Assembly: GCA_002382085.1 (NCBI GenBank)
Contig: DFZK01000005.1
Coordinates: forward strand, 232,755 to 296,754
Source: Sulfurospirillum sp. UBA4058
GTDB lineage: Bacteria; Campylobacterota; Campylobacteria; Campylobacterales; Sulfurospirillaceae
Direction: 5' to 3'
Length of the DNA stretch: 64,000 bases
The notes under the pieces are model-generated. The model had not been told where the DNA came from. It made no database searches and saw only the letters and a list, made by a program, of their open reading frames with translations. Positions 1 to 8,245 of this stretch are shown piece by piece. How positions within the stretch are numbered: the first letter of the stretch is position 1; each line of letters begins with the position of its first letter. The translations under genes were made by a program, and so were the position numbers.

Positions 1-1135
1 CCTTAACCGCAGCAATCGCCGCGTGAGCCGCAATACCGACCGCCGTAACCGTTAGAAGCGCAACACCGACTTTATCGGCTGTTTTATCGGCACCCTCACC
101 GTAAACGGTATGGTAGAGTCTATCGCCCAAAGGCTCTTCAAACGGTCCCATGTTATCCCAAAATCCGGGTTCGGAACATCCGATACAACCGTGTCCCGCT
201 TGAACAGGCCATGAAGTATGTTGATTAAAGCGCTCGCGTGAGCAGTTATTGAACGTATAAGGACCTTTACAACCCACTTTGTAAAGACAAAAACCTTTTT
301 TTGCGCCTGCATCGCCGAATTCTTGTACGAATTCACCTGCATCAAAGTGTCCGCGTCTTTCGCAAAGATCGTGGATTCTAAGACCGTATGCCCATTTTGG
401 ACGATTGTAAGCATCCAATGCCGGAAGCGTACCGAAAAGAATGTAATGCAATACGTTACCGACGATATTTTTCTCACTTGGAGGACAACCCGGAACGTTA
501 ATGACCGGTTTATTCGTAATTTTACTCAAAGGTTGAGCGTTGGTTGGATTGGGATACGCCGCTTGGATACCGCCGAAACTGGAACACGTACCGATCGCAA
601 AAATAGCCGCTGCCGCATCGGCCGCTTTTTTAGCACTGGCTTGACCCGTTTGTCCGTGTGGTCCGACCGTTAAAAAGAATTCGCTACTTCCTGCCGGAAT
701 ACCGCCTTCAACCATCAAAATAAATTTGCCTTTGTATTTCTCGATCGCACTTTCCAAATTGTGCTCTGCTTGCCAACCACAGGCAACCATTAACGTCTCG
801 TGGTACTCCAAAGAGATATGATCGAAAATAAGGCTATCGATCGTAGGGGCATCGGTTCTAAGTAAGCTCTCAGAACAACCGGTACACTCTGCCATATGTA
901 ACCAAACAACCGGTAAACGGTCGGTTAATTCCGCAGCTTGCGCCATAAGCGGCGTAAATTCGGACGGTAAAGAAAGCATTGCCGTGACTCCGGCTGCCCA
1001 CTTCATGAAATCTCTACGGCTGATACCGTGTTCTTCCATGAGTGCCGCAATTGATTTCTCTTCCTTAATACGGGGGAACTTCTCAAGATCGTTCAATCTT
1101 TGAGAAAGCCTTTCGTACAGTTTTGCGTGTTCCAT
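1..1135 (-). CDS. hydA: [NiFe] uptake hydrogenase small subunit, Tat-exported (3' end cut by window edge)
   Basis: Small, electron-transferring subunit of a membrane-bound periplasmic H2-uptake hydrogenase; it carries FeS clusters that pass electrons from the NiFe large subunit towards a cytochrome b. The frame is open from an ATG at 1133-1135, with AGGAGA just upstream, to the window edge, about 378 codons. The N-terminus has a twin-arginine motif (RRDFMK, residues 40-45) and a hydrophobic stretch. Cluster ligands visible in order are AECTGCSES, GTCSSFGG, VPGCPPSE, HDLCERRGHF, GFCLYKVGC and GCIGCSEPGF. A hydrophobic C-terminal anchor begins where the window ends. The large subunit and cytochrome b genes would be expected beyond coordinate 1. 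The family assignment is secure; the symbol follows Wolinella/Campylobacter usage. Confidence 0.93.
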   Translation of the reverse strand, partial: MEHAKLYERLSQRLNDLEKFPRIKEEKSIAALMEEHGISRRDFMKWAAGVTAMLSLPSEFTPLMAQAAELTDRLPVVWLHMAECTGCSESLLRTDAPTIDSLIFDHISLEYHETLMVACGWQAEHNLESAIEKYKGKFILMVEGGIPAGSSEFFLTVGPHGQTGQASAKKAADAAAAIFAIGTCSSFGGIQAAYPNPTNAQPLSKITNKPVINVPGCPPSEKNIVGNVLHYILFGTLPALDAYNRPKWAYGLRIHDLCERRGHFDAGEFVQEFGDAGAKKGFCLYKVGCKGPYTFNNCSRERFNQHTSWPVQAGHGCIGCSEPGFWDNMGPFEEPLGDRLYHTVYGEGADKTADKVGVALLTVTAVGIAAHAAIAAVK

Positions 1136-1178
1136 CAGTTTCTCCTGTGTAAATTTTCCAAGATCAATGTAGACTCCT

Positions 1179-1207
1179 CATTCAGGTTAAAAATTATTAC
1201 CTGAATG
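1179..1207. promoter_or_regulatory. Inverted repeat upstream of hydA
   Basis: CATTCAGGT (1179-1187) and ACCTGAATG (1199-1207) form a perfect 9-bp inverted repeat with an 11-bp AT-rich spacer, 44-72 bp upstream of the hydA start. A second overlapping dyad, TGAAT-N4-ATTCA, lies at 1202-1215. This is the only sizeable structure in the 233-bp gap between hydA and the next hydrogenase pair. It could be an operator, perhaps for the TetR protein encoded at 3592-4188, or a 5' leader hairpin. The sequence does not decide between them. Confidence 0.5.
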
Positions 1208-1368
1208 ATTATTCATTTAGTATTAAATCAAAAATTATTTCACAATATGTTAGATACGCATAATCTTTAGCTTATTTTCAGTAAATAGGGTAAAAATGTA
1301 ACAAAAAAAGGAGATAAAAAGTGTATAGTATTAAAAATGCATAAATTGTCACACTGGATAATCGTCTC

Positions 1369-2712
1369 TTATTGGGTCGTACACACCGAGCAAACATCAA
1401 AACTCTTGACGATAAAGTCGGTTTTGGTCAACGAATCTAGACCGACAAGAGCTTTTTGAACGACCGATAAATTGTCGCGTTCACCGTTTCCGAGATTCCA
1501 AACGGTCGGCGTAATAATATCGTAGTGCTCAATGACGCCGTGGCGCACGTTGATCGTATGAATCAAGCTTCCTCTGGGTGCTTCAACCACTCCGACACCT
1601 TCTGCGCTAAGCTCATGGACGTTACGCTTAGGCGGTATTAAAGAAACTTCATGAATATCCAAGTCTTCTAACAACCGCTTCGTTTGTACCAACAAATGTG
1701 CGCATTCGACGACGCGTGCGGTTACGCGCGTTAATGCCGCGTCCTTAAAGCGACGATGGAAATCGCGAATCAATCCCTCTTTGGCTACCATCATACGCGC
1801 CATAGGACCGACTTCAAAAAAACTCTTTTTATACATTGCCGTTTTGGAATACGTATAACCTTCCGTAGGATTTTCAAAAAAAGTGTGCGCAAGACTTTCG
1901 GACACGTATTTGATATCGGCCGGCAAAACGGTAGTTTTAGCCGATTTGAGCGCACCTTCGTACAAAAACGAATCCCCAAGTGCCAAAAAGCGATCGTGAC
2001 TACGTCCGAGGCGATCGAATTCATGGCGAATCATCGTGTCGATTCCCCACGAAAGTGCGGAAGGGCTTGCCATGACTTGTACGGCGGAATCAAACCCCGT
2101 AAACTCCTCTAAGGAAAATCCGAAAAGCGTCTCTTCACAAAATGCGATAACTTTTTCTAAAATACCGCGGGCATTCAAAACATCTAAGCTCACGGGAGCG
2201 CACGTCACGCCTCCCGGGGCGACGAAAGAGCCGTGCGGCCATTGTCCCGAGAAGATCGCACCCATTTTTAACGTTTCGGTAATGGCATGTTGCGCTAAGA
2301 ACCAACGCGGTTTTTTAAAAGCCTCTCCTCGATACGAAGGATTGTCGATCTTTTCCAATTCGGGAAGGACGGAAAAAAAATACCATTTAATATGATTGTG
2401 AATTTTTTCGGCGTTAAGCGCAATTTCACGAATGTCGCGCGCTTTTTGGCTTAAGCTTACTGCTTCTTGGGCATGTTCAAAGCATGCTTCAATCGCACGA
2501 ACACACGCAAGCGCGTGCGAATGCGAACAAATACCGCAAACCCGCGGCGTAAAGGCAAGGGCATCGTACAAAGGTCGTTTGCGTAAAATCTCTTCGATAC
2601 CGCGATAATTGAAAAACTTCAGCTTCGCAAATGCGATTTTTTCGTCTTCCCATTCTACCTCTAAAGCGGCTTCGCCTTCGATTCGTTCTATGATTTCTTT
2701 AGTGATCTTCAT
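1369..2712 (-). CDS. Second [NiFe] hydrogenase, large subunit (group 2-like)
   Basis: Large, NiFe-binding subunit of a second hydrogenase. The N-terminal metal motif is RVCGICSHSH; the C-terminal pair is in DVCSVCTTQ, where the protein ends. The usual C-terminal motif is DPCxxCxxH followed by a peptide removed by a maturation protease. Here Pro is Val, the final His is absent and there is no extension, as in H2-sensing or other unprocessed cytoplasmic hydrogenases. The start chosen is the ATG at 2710-2712 (MKITKEIIERIEG), which overlaps the stop of the small subunit gene; a longer frame begins at 2760. 447 residues. No membrane segments, consistent with a cytoplasmic enzyme or sensor. It probably forms a heterodimer with the product of the upstream gene. 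Confidence 0.88.
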   Translation of the reverse strand: MKITKEIIERIEGEAALEVEWEDEKIAFAKLKFFNYRGIEEILRKRPLYDALAFTPRVCGICSHSHALACVRAIEACFEHAQEAVSLSQKARDIREIALNAEKIHNHIKWYFFSVLPELEKIDNPSYRGEAFKKPRWFLAQHAITETLKMGAIFSGQWPHGSFVAPGGVTCAPVSLDVLNARGILEKVIAFCEETLFGFSLEEFTGFDSAVQVMASPSALSWGIDTMIRHEFDRLGRSHDRFLALGDSFLYEGALKSAKTTVLPADIKYVSESLAHTFFENPTEGYTYSKTAMYKKSFFEVGPMARMMVAKEGLIRDFHRRFKDAALTRVTARVVECAHLLVQTKRLLEDLDIHEVSLIPPKRNVHELSAEGVGVVEAPRGSLIHTINVRHGVIEHYDIITPTVWNLGNGERDNLSVVQKALVGLDSLTKTDFIVKSFDVCSVCTTQ

Positions 2713-3595
2713 CGATAAGTTTCTTTTCCAATCGTTCGATTTTAAAACTTTTGGCAACACCCGCTAGCGTATAATAAGCTCGTTTGCTAATGCCGTAAGG
2801 CGTTTGCGGTAGAGACATATTTTTGTGCGTTTCATACAGTGCACGCCGTGGAAAATCAAACTCCGTGCAACCCAAACACGGCGATCCGGCTCTGGTTTTC
2901 GAACTGATGTCGTTCCATAGAATTTTATTGCAATTGGCATGCGTATTGGGACCTAAACAACCGTGTTCGTAAAACATACACCCCTCTTTTTCCCCCAACT
3001 GTTTGCAATCGACTTTCCATTCAAAATATTCGTTTCGCAAACATCCGTGATGCGCCAAATAAGCAAAAATCTCTTTGGGTCGCAAACATTCGTCCAAAAG
3101 AACCGTTTTTTCTTCCCGTAACGCCATCATCGTCTCCGCAATCCATCGAGGATGCGCGGGACAACCGGGAATATTCACGACGTTGGATTTTTCTTCCCAA
3201 TAGCCGCCTTTTTCTTTAGCGTTAAAAAGTGCACCGCTGATCTTTTGGGGATCGCGCAAGCGAAACATACCGCCGAAACTGGCACAACTTCCCACGCATA
3301 CGATAAAACGCGCTTTGTTCGCGAGCGGCTCTAAAATTTCGGGAAACGAACGCCCGAAACGTTGCAAATAGCGCGCTTCTTTCGTAAAGGCACCCTCAAC
3401 GATCAAAAAATCAAACGCTTCGGGTTTTTCCAAAAGCGATTCTAACGTGTGTGCGGTAAATAACAAAGGATGATAAAGCATTTCAAACGAAGCGGCAAAA
3501 AGTGCCATGTTTGAGTAATTCAAAAAAGAGTGGCTATTACCGTTACATGTAATGCCTTGAATCCAAATAACCGTCGATTTTCTATTCGGTTTCAC
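2699..3595 (-). CDS. Second [NiFe] hydrogenase, small subunit without signal peptide
   Basis: Small FeS subunit partner of the 1369-2712 large subunit. It has no Tat signal, so it stays in the cytoplasm. Cluster motifs in order: ITCNGNSHSFLN (the CxGN..SFLN form of HupS-type group 2 enzymes rather than CTGCSES), VGSCASFGG, IPGCPAHP, HGCLRNEYF, FYEHGCLGP and GSPCLGCTEF. The preferred start is GTG at 3593-3595, which overlaps the TGA of the TetR gene (GTGA) and gives MKPNRKSTVIW; a longer frame to 3646 would run inside the TetR gene. 298 residues. A full copy of the palindrome TTACATGTAA encodes the first cluster Cys. Confidence 0.87.
   Translation of the reverse strand: MKPNRKSTVIWIQGITCNGNSHSFLNYSNMALFAASFEMLYHPLLFTAHTLESLLEKPEAFDFLIVEGAFTKEARYLQRFGRSFPEILEPLANKARFIVCVGSCASFGGMFRLRDPQKISGALFNAKEKGGYWEEKSNVVNIPGCPAHPRWIAETMMALREEKTVLLDECLRPKEIFAYLAHHGCLRNEYFEWKVDCKQLGEKEGCMFYEHGCLGPNTHANCNKILWNDISSKTRAGSPCLGCTEFDFPRRALYETHKNMSLPQTPYGISKRAYYTLAGVAKSFKIERLEKKLIDEDH
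3543..3552. repeat. Palindrome TTACATGTAA, copy 1 (coding, Thr-Cys-Asn)
   Basis: Exact 10-bp palindrome in the hydrogenase small subunit gene. It is read in the frame that gives Thr-Cys-Asn and covers the conserved first cluster cysteine. Confidence 0.95.
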
Positions 3596-4188
3596 GGTTG
3601 TTTTAAGGCATTGTAGATATTTAAGGCAATATCGTCGATATAGCAATTGATATTTTTATCTAAAACGCCCTCTCCGTTTAAAAAGACGAAACCGCCCAAA
3701 TACCCCATAAAAAGACCGAAAGCCGAAAAGAAGTCTTGATTGCGAAGCTCTCCGCACGCAACGCCTTCTTCGAAAAAAATCATTAACTCCGTCACAAACG
3801 CCGATACGCAAAGCATTCCCTCGCATCCGTCTTTAAAAACTTCCCTATTGGCGATATAAACGCGTAAAAAATAGTTGATATGTTGCGGCTTGGAAGACGC
3901 CATCTCAAAATAGAGCGAAACGATCTTACGAATCTTTTCTTGAACGCTACATGTCTCTTCATTAACACGCCTGATTTCAGCACCTAAAATGTCCGAAGAG
4001 TATTTGATAATCTCTTTGGCCAAAATCTCTTTTGAAGAAAAGTAATTGTAAATATTTCCGACGCTCATATCGATTGCTTTCGCAATGTCGGGAATCGTCG
4101 TCGAATAGAAACCTCGACTTGCAAAAAGCATCAAGGCGGCTTCTAAAATTTTTTCGCTTTTTTTACTTTTTTTATCCACGATACCCAT
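3592..4188 (-). CDS. TetR family transcriptional regulator
   Basis: 198-residue TetR-type repressor. The N-terminal helix-turn-helix (about residues 10-55) has the typical form: EKILEAALMLFASRGF, then TTIPDIAKAIDMSVGNIYNYFSSKEIL. The ligand domain follows and is not recognisable. It is the first gene of an operon with the second hydrogenase: its stop overlaps the GTG start of the small subunit. It therefore probably controls hydrogenase genes, including its own operon; hydA, with an inverted repeat upstream, is another candidate target. The inducer is unknown. It is transcribed divergently from the TerB-like gene. Confidence 0.9.
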   Translation of the reverse strand: MGIVDKKSKKSEKILEAALMLFASRGFYSTTIPDIAKAIDMSVGNIYNYFSSKEILAKEIIKYSSDILGAEIRRVNEETCSVQEKIRKIVSLYFEMASSKPQHINYFLRVYIANREVFKDGCEGMLCVSAFVTELMIFFEEGVACGELRNQDFFSAFGLFMGYLGGFVFLNGEGVLDKNINCYIDDIALNIYNALKQP

Positions 4189-4284
4189 CCTTCGAAATAC
4201 ACTTCGTTTATTCTAACATATTATTAATCTTTATTTAAAATTTTTGACTATAATTTTGCTATTTCTGACCCAAAGGAGTTCAAT

Positions 4285-4683
4285 GTGTTACTGATGAAAT
4301 TACGTGCCGAAGAAAAATTTGCTTTTTTACAACTGGCGCAATACGTCGCAAAACTCGACGGCGAATACGGACTAAAAGAGCGAGAAGTCGTAGAAGAATA
4401 CTGCACGGAAATGGGAATTGAGAACGTTGAAACAGATTTAACCGCTTTTGATCTGGAGACGATTTTAGGCGTGTTTTTAACGCCGAAAAATCAAAAAATA
4501 GCTTTATTGGCATTACTGGTATTAGTGCATATCGACGATCGATACGGCATCAACGAACATAAGGTCGTCTCAAAAATCGCTCAAACGTTTCACATCGACG
4601 ATAAAACGCTACACCTTTTTTCAATGTGGGGGAAAATGGGATCGGGGTTGTACGAACAAGCACTGAGTTTTGTCGAAAAATAG
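4285..4683 (+). CDS. TerB-like tellurite-resistance domain protein
   Basis: 132-residue all-helical protein resembling the TerB/DjlA N-terminal domain, with repeated acidic helices such as KLDGEYGLKEREVVEEYC and HIDDRYGINEHKVV; the Asp/Glu pairs resemble the metal-binding positions of TerB. GTG at 4285 is the likely start because GGAG lies 8 bases upstream. Soluble, no signal peptide. It stands alone between a divergent TetR gene and convergent pgi, so context says nothing about its role. Family membership is inferred from the pattern and is moderately certain. Confidence 0.7.
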   Translation: MLLMKLRAEEKFAFLQLAQYVAKLDGEYGLKEREVVEEYCTEMGIENVETDLTAFDLETILGVFLTPKNQKIALLALLVLVHIDDRYGINEHKVVSKIAQTFHIDDKTLHLFSMWGKMGSGLYEQALSFVEK

Positions 4684-4705
4684 TGTCGGGAAAATCTCCC
4701 GACAC
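4683..4705. terminator. Bidirectional terminator between terB-like gene and pgi
   Basis: Perfect 9-bp stem GTGTCGGGA / TCCCGACAC with a 5-base loop, between convergent genes. On the minus strand it is followed by ACTATTTTT, so it should stop pgi transcription; on the plus strand the nearest T-run is further away. Confidence 0.8.
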
Positions 4706-4710
4706 GCTAC

Positions 4711-5970
4711 TTAGCGTATTTTTTTAAGACGTTTTTCTTCGATCAATTTACCTTTTAAGATACGCTTTCCGTCTTCAACGCCGGGTTGGTCGTAAGCGTT
4801 AACATCCATCATTTGACCGACGATCGAGGTTAAAAGCTCATAATAAAAAATTAATTTCCCCATATTTTCTTCGTCGATATGTTGCATCGTGATCGTATCG
4901 ACGGGAATATCTTTCTTATCGAGCAGAGCTTCGATCGTAGAATCGGCTTGCATGTTAATCAAATCGCAAAACGCAATACCGTTCATCAAATCCAAATCTT
5001 CAAGCTCTTTAAGGGTAATAGACGGAATCTTAATCTTATCGTCGAAATTTTCGACTTTTAAAACCGTCACGCTTTTATCGCGAAGCCCCTCGACGATGAG
5101 CTGCAAAAAGGAGTGTTGGTCTTTAGGTCCAATCAAACCGACCGGCGTTAGACCGACGTTAAAACTGCTGTGACGTTGTTTTTTTCCTAAACTCTCACCC
5201 CACAATTGCACGTACCAATCCGTAAAATAATCCAAACTCTCCGAATACGCAAACAAGGTATTGATATTATAGTTCATCGAATTTTTAGCGTAATAGGTTG
5301 CTTTTTTCAACAACGTCTCTTTGATGTATCCGTCTTCAAAAAAGCTTTGTTTGATTGCTTTTGCACCGTCAAGCAAGCGTTGAACGTCTACACCCGCCAA
5401 TAAAAGCGGTGCTAAACCCGCCGCGGAAAGAACGGAGTAGCGTCCGCCGACGTTAACCGGAATATGTAAAACAAATGCTTTCAGCGATTTAGCGTGAGCT
5501 TCGAGTTTGGAACCGACGTCGGTAACGAACGTAAAGCGGTAATCCAAGCTAATCTCTTTGGCTTTAAGTAAGGAAAGAACGTATTTGTACACGGAAATGG
5601 TTTCGATCGTACTTCCGGATTTGCTGATAACAAAGAAATGCGTGTTTTTGATGTCGAGTTTATTTAGAGTCGAGCGAATCGACGCGGGATCGGTACTTTC
5701 AAAAAAGTGCAAGCGTTTATCGAAATCGCGAATTCCTTGTAACACTCTAAAAATAGCTTTAGGACCCAAAGAACTTCCGCCGATACCGATAATAGCGATG
5801 TCTTTAATCGCATTGTCGTCGTTTTTGGATCGGAACTCTTCCAAATACGCTTCAAGATAACTAATATCTTGCTCCGGCAATGCATAATAGCCGATGTTTT
5901 TTTGCTCTTCGACGATTTTTTCAAAGATGCCCTCTTCGACTTTTATATTGAAATAAAGCGAGTTTTTCAA
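4711..5970 (-). CDS. pgi: Glucose-6-phosphate isomerase
   Basis: Interconverts glucose 6-phosphate and fructose 6-phosphate in central carbon metabolism. 419 residues, the compact length seen in Campylobacterota rather than the 550-residue enterobacterial form. SIS-domain and family signatures are visible: IGIGGSSLGPKA, VISKSGSTIET, GGRYSVLSAAGLAPLLLAG, QLWGESLGKK and KDQHSFLQLI. The start is TTG at 5968-5970, preceded at 6 bases by GGAGG; no good ATG lies nearby. Monocistronic, divergent from the YgiQ gene. Confidence 0.95.
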   Translation of the reverse strand: MKNSLYFNIKVEEGIFEKIVEEQKNIGYYALPEQDISYLEAYLEEFRSKNDDNAIKDIAIIGIGGSSLGPKAIFRVLQGIRDFDKRLHFFESTDPASIRSTLNKLDIKNTHFFVISKSGSTIETISVYKYVLSLLKAKEISLDYRFTFVTDVGSKLEAHAKSLKAFVLHIPVNVGGRYSVLSAAGLAPLLLAGVDVQRLLDGAKAIKQSFFEDGYIKETLLKKATYYAKNSMNYNINTLFAYSESLDYFTDWYVQLWGESLGKKQRHSSFNVGLTPVGLIGPKDQHSFLQLIVEGLRDKSVTVLKVENFDDKIKIPSITLKELEDLDLMNGIAFCDLINMQADSTIEALLDKKDIPVDTITMQHIDEENMGKLIFYYELLTSIVGQMMDVNAYDQPGVEDGKRILKGKLIEEKRLKKIR

Positions 5971-6087
5971 ACGAATCCTCCGTAAAAATAAGTAGAGCGA
6001 TATTACTACGATGCATCTTAAAAAAAGCCAAACGCAATAGGAAATTCGTTATAGTTCGACAAAGTATTTATAGCCCTTAGGAGCCCT

Positions 6088-7803
6088 ATGTTTTTACCGA
6101 CGACCAAAGAGGAAATGCAACATCTCGGATGGGACCGTTGCGACGTTATCCTTGTCACTTCCGACGCGTATATCGATAGTCCTTACATGGGGGTTGCCGT
6201 CGTAGGACGCGTTTTGGAAAAAGCGGGCTATAAGGTCGGTATTATCGCTCAACCGGACGTCACAAGCGATGCCGACATCACGCGATTGGGCGAACCCAAA
6301 CTCTTTTGGGGCGTGAGCGGCGGAAGCGTGGACTCGATGGTATCCAACTATACCGCGACTAAAAAATTTAGAAATTCCGACGACTATACGCCCGGCGGCA
6401 TCAACAACAAACGTCCCGATCGCGCAAGTCTTGTTTACGTCAATCTTATTCGACGACACTTTAAAAATACCGTGCCGATTATGCTCGGCGGTATTGAAGC
6501 CAGCCTTAGACGAGTCAGTCACTACGATTTTTGGTCGAACGGTATTCGCAAATCTATTTTGTTTGATGCCAAAGCCGATTATCTGCTTTACGGTATGTCA
6601 GATCACAGTGTCGTCGAGTTTGCCGACGCACTTAAAGAAGGTCTTTCACCTTTACATGTAAGAGGACTTTGTTACATCGCTAAAGAGCCCAAAACCGAGT
6701 ACCTTCCGCTTCCAAGCCACGAAGAAGTTCTCAGCGATAAGCTCAAATTTATGGATATGTTTGATCTCTTTTATCACAATAACGATCCGATTTCCGCCAA
6801 AGGGTTATGCCAAAAAGTCGATACGCGCTATCTCATTCAAAATCCTCCCGCACACTACCTGACAAGCGAAGAGATGGACGAAATCAGCGCGCTTCCTTTT
6901 ATGCGAGACGCTCATCCGTATTACAAAAAACAAGGGCATATCAAAGCGTTAGAAACCATCAAATTTTCCATTAACACCCATCAAGGCTGTTACGGCGAAT
7001 GCAGTTTTTGCGCGATTAGCGTTCATCAAGGACGCACCATTCGAAGCCGCTCGGAAGCGTCTATTCTCAAAGAAGCCAAACTGTTTACGACCTACAAAGA
7101 CTTTAAAGGCATTATCTCCGATTTAGGAGGACCGACGGCGAATATGTACGGGTATGAATGCGCTAAAAAAGTCTCCAAAGGGACGTGTGAGGACAAAAGC
7201 TGTATGTTCCCCAAACTCTGCCCTGCCCTCAAACCGACCCATAAAAAACAAATCGATCTTTTACGCAAAGTACGCGCCATACCCGGTATTAAAAAAGCGT
7301 TCGTCGCCTCGGGCATTCGCTACGATCTCATCAGCGAAGATAAAGCATACGGTTACGAATACCTTAAAGAGATCGTCGCACACCATTTAAGCGGACAGAT
7401 GAAAATCGCACCCGAACATATCGACGATGAGATTTTAGCGCTTATGGGAAAACCGGGGAAAGACTCCTTGGTCGCATTTAAAGCGCTTTTTGATAAGCTG
7501 ACCAAAGAATCGGGTAAAAAACAATTTTTAACCTATTATCTCATCGCCGCCCATCCGGGATGTGAAGAAAAACACATGCACTCTTTGAAAAATTTTGCCT
7601 CAAACGTGCTAAAAATCAATCCCGAACAAGCGCAAATCTTTACGCCGACGCCTTCAACGTACGCGACCTTAATGTACTATACGGGCTTACATCCCATCAC
7701 GCGTCAACCGATTTTTGTCGAAAAAGAGATGCGCAAAAAAGAGCGTCAAAAAGAGATCGTCGTCGCCAAAGAAAAAAAATACCATAGCGGATTTGATAGC
7801 TGA
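6088..7803 (+). CDS. YgiQ family radical SAM protein
   Basis: 571-residue radical SAM enzyme of the YgiQ family (UPF0313); reaction unknown. The N-terminal 280 residues form a cobalamin-binding-like domain (ILVTSDAYIDSPYMG, MLGGIEASLRR). The cluster motif CYGECSFC supplies Cys at about 300, 304 and 307. A cysteine-rich insertion, CEDKSCMFPKLCP, follows at about 370 and is typical of this family. The C-terminus is basic. ATG at 6088 follows TAGGAG. A palindrome copy encodes Leu-His-Val at 6652-6661. Confidence 0.93.
   Translation: MFLPTTKEEMQHLGWDRCDVILVTSDAYIDSPYMGVAVVGRVLEKAGYKVGIIAQPDVTSDADITRLGEPKLFWGVSGGSVDSMVSNYTATKKFRNSDDYTPGGINNKRPDRASLVYVNLIRRHFKNTVPIMLGGIEASLRRVSHYDFWSNGIRKSILFDAKADYLLYGMSDHSVVEFADALKEGLSPLHVRGLCYIAKEPKTEYLPLPSHEEVLSDKLKFMDMFDLFYHNNDPISAKGLCQKVDTRYLIQNPPAHYLTSEEMDEISALPFMRDAHPYYKKQGHIKALETIKFSINTHQGCYGECSFCAISVHQGRTIRSRSEASILKEAKLFTTYKDFKGIISDLGGPTANMYGYECAKKVSKGTCEDKSCMFPKLCPALKPTHKKQIDLLRKVRAIPGIKKAFVASGIRYDLISEDKAYGYEYLKEIVAHHLSGQMKIAPEHIDDEILALMGKPGKDSLVAFKALFDKLTKESGKKQFLTYYLIAAHPGCEEKHMHSLKNFASNVLKINPEQAQIFTPTPSTYATLMYYTGLHPITRQPIFVEKEMRKKERQKEIVVAKEKKYHSGFDS
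6652..6661. repeat. Palindrome TTACATGTAA, copy 2 (coding, Leu-His-Val)
   Basis: Exact copy in the YgiQ-type gene, read as Leu-His-Val within SPLHVRG. With flanks it is TTTACATGTAAG. Confidence 0.95.
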
Positions 7804-7861
7804 AACTCAAAGTAACGAAGACTCGCGGACTTCTAGCCGAAGAAAACGACGTCTATTCTAT

Positions 7862-7871
7862 TTACATGTAA
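7862..7871. repeat. Palindrome TTACATGTAA, copy 3 (intergenic, joined to a ribosome binding site)
   Basis: Exact copy in the 77-bp gap before the gene at 7881. Its last AA is the beginning of AAGGA, which lies 6 bases before the ATG, so palindrome and Shine-Dalgarno overlap. Confidence 0.95.
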
Positions 7872-7880
7872 GGATTTTTT

Positions 7881-8192
7881 ATGAGCGTATTACTGGAAAT
7901 GAGTATGTTCCCCTTGGAAGGCAGCGGGTCAAAAAGCGCGTTTGTCGCCAAAATCATCGAGACGATTCATCGAAGCGGCTTTCAGTATAAACTGACGCCG
8001 ATGAGTACGGTCGTGGAAACCTCTACGATGCAAGAAGCCTTGGCACTCGTCGAGCAAGCTTACGATTGCTTGGAAGAGTGCGAACGCGTCTATGCATGTT
8101 TAAAATTCGATATTCGCAAAAACCGAGAAGACGGCATGCACCAAAAAATCGCTTCCGTTCAAGCCAAAATAGACCACGCAATTAAGATGTAA
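7881..8192 (+). CDS. MTH1187/YkoF-like thiamine-binding family protein
   Basis: 103-residue protein of the DUF77/MTH1187 family: ferredoxin-like fold, small oligomers that bind thiamine or a similar ligand. Seen here: SVLLEMSMFPL at the start, then GFQYKLTPMSTVVET, which matches the family pattern Y.L.PM.T..E. Start ATG at 7881, with AAGGA provided at the edge of a palindrome copy. It lies 77 bp after the YgiQ gene on the same strand. Its stop TAA is also the TAAA element of the next gene's sigma28 promoter. Confidence 0.85.
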   Translation: MSVLLEMSMFPLEGSGSKSAFVAKIIETIHRSGFQYKLTPMSTVVETSTMQEALALVEQAYDCLEECERVYACLKFDIRKNREDGMHQKIASVQAKIDHAIKM

Positions 8193-8216
8193 AGAAAAGA
8201 CGTTTTGCGCCGATTT
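8190..8216 (+). promoter_or_regulatory. Sigma28 (FliA) promoter for the 8246 gene
   Basis: TAAA (8190-8193), a 15-base spacer and GCCGATTT (8209-8216) match the flagellar sigma28 consensus TAAA-N15-GCCGATAA at all but two bases. It is about 30 bases upstream of the unknown gene starting at 8246. The TAAA overlaps the stop codon of the preceding gene. Confidence 0.85.
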
Positions 8217-8245
8217 AGGTGATACGTAGTCTAAAGGGGCACACT

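Noticed and set aside
1756..2112. Plus-strand ORFs inside the hydrogenase genes (1756-2112, 2036-2395)
   Set aside because: They lie antisense to well-conserved hydrogenase frames and show no family features.
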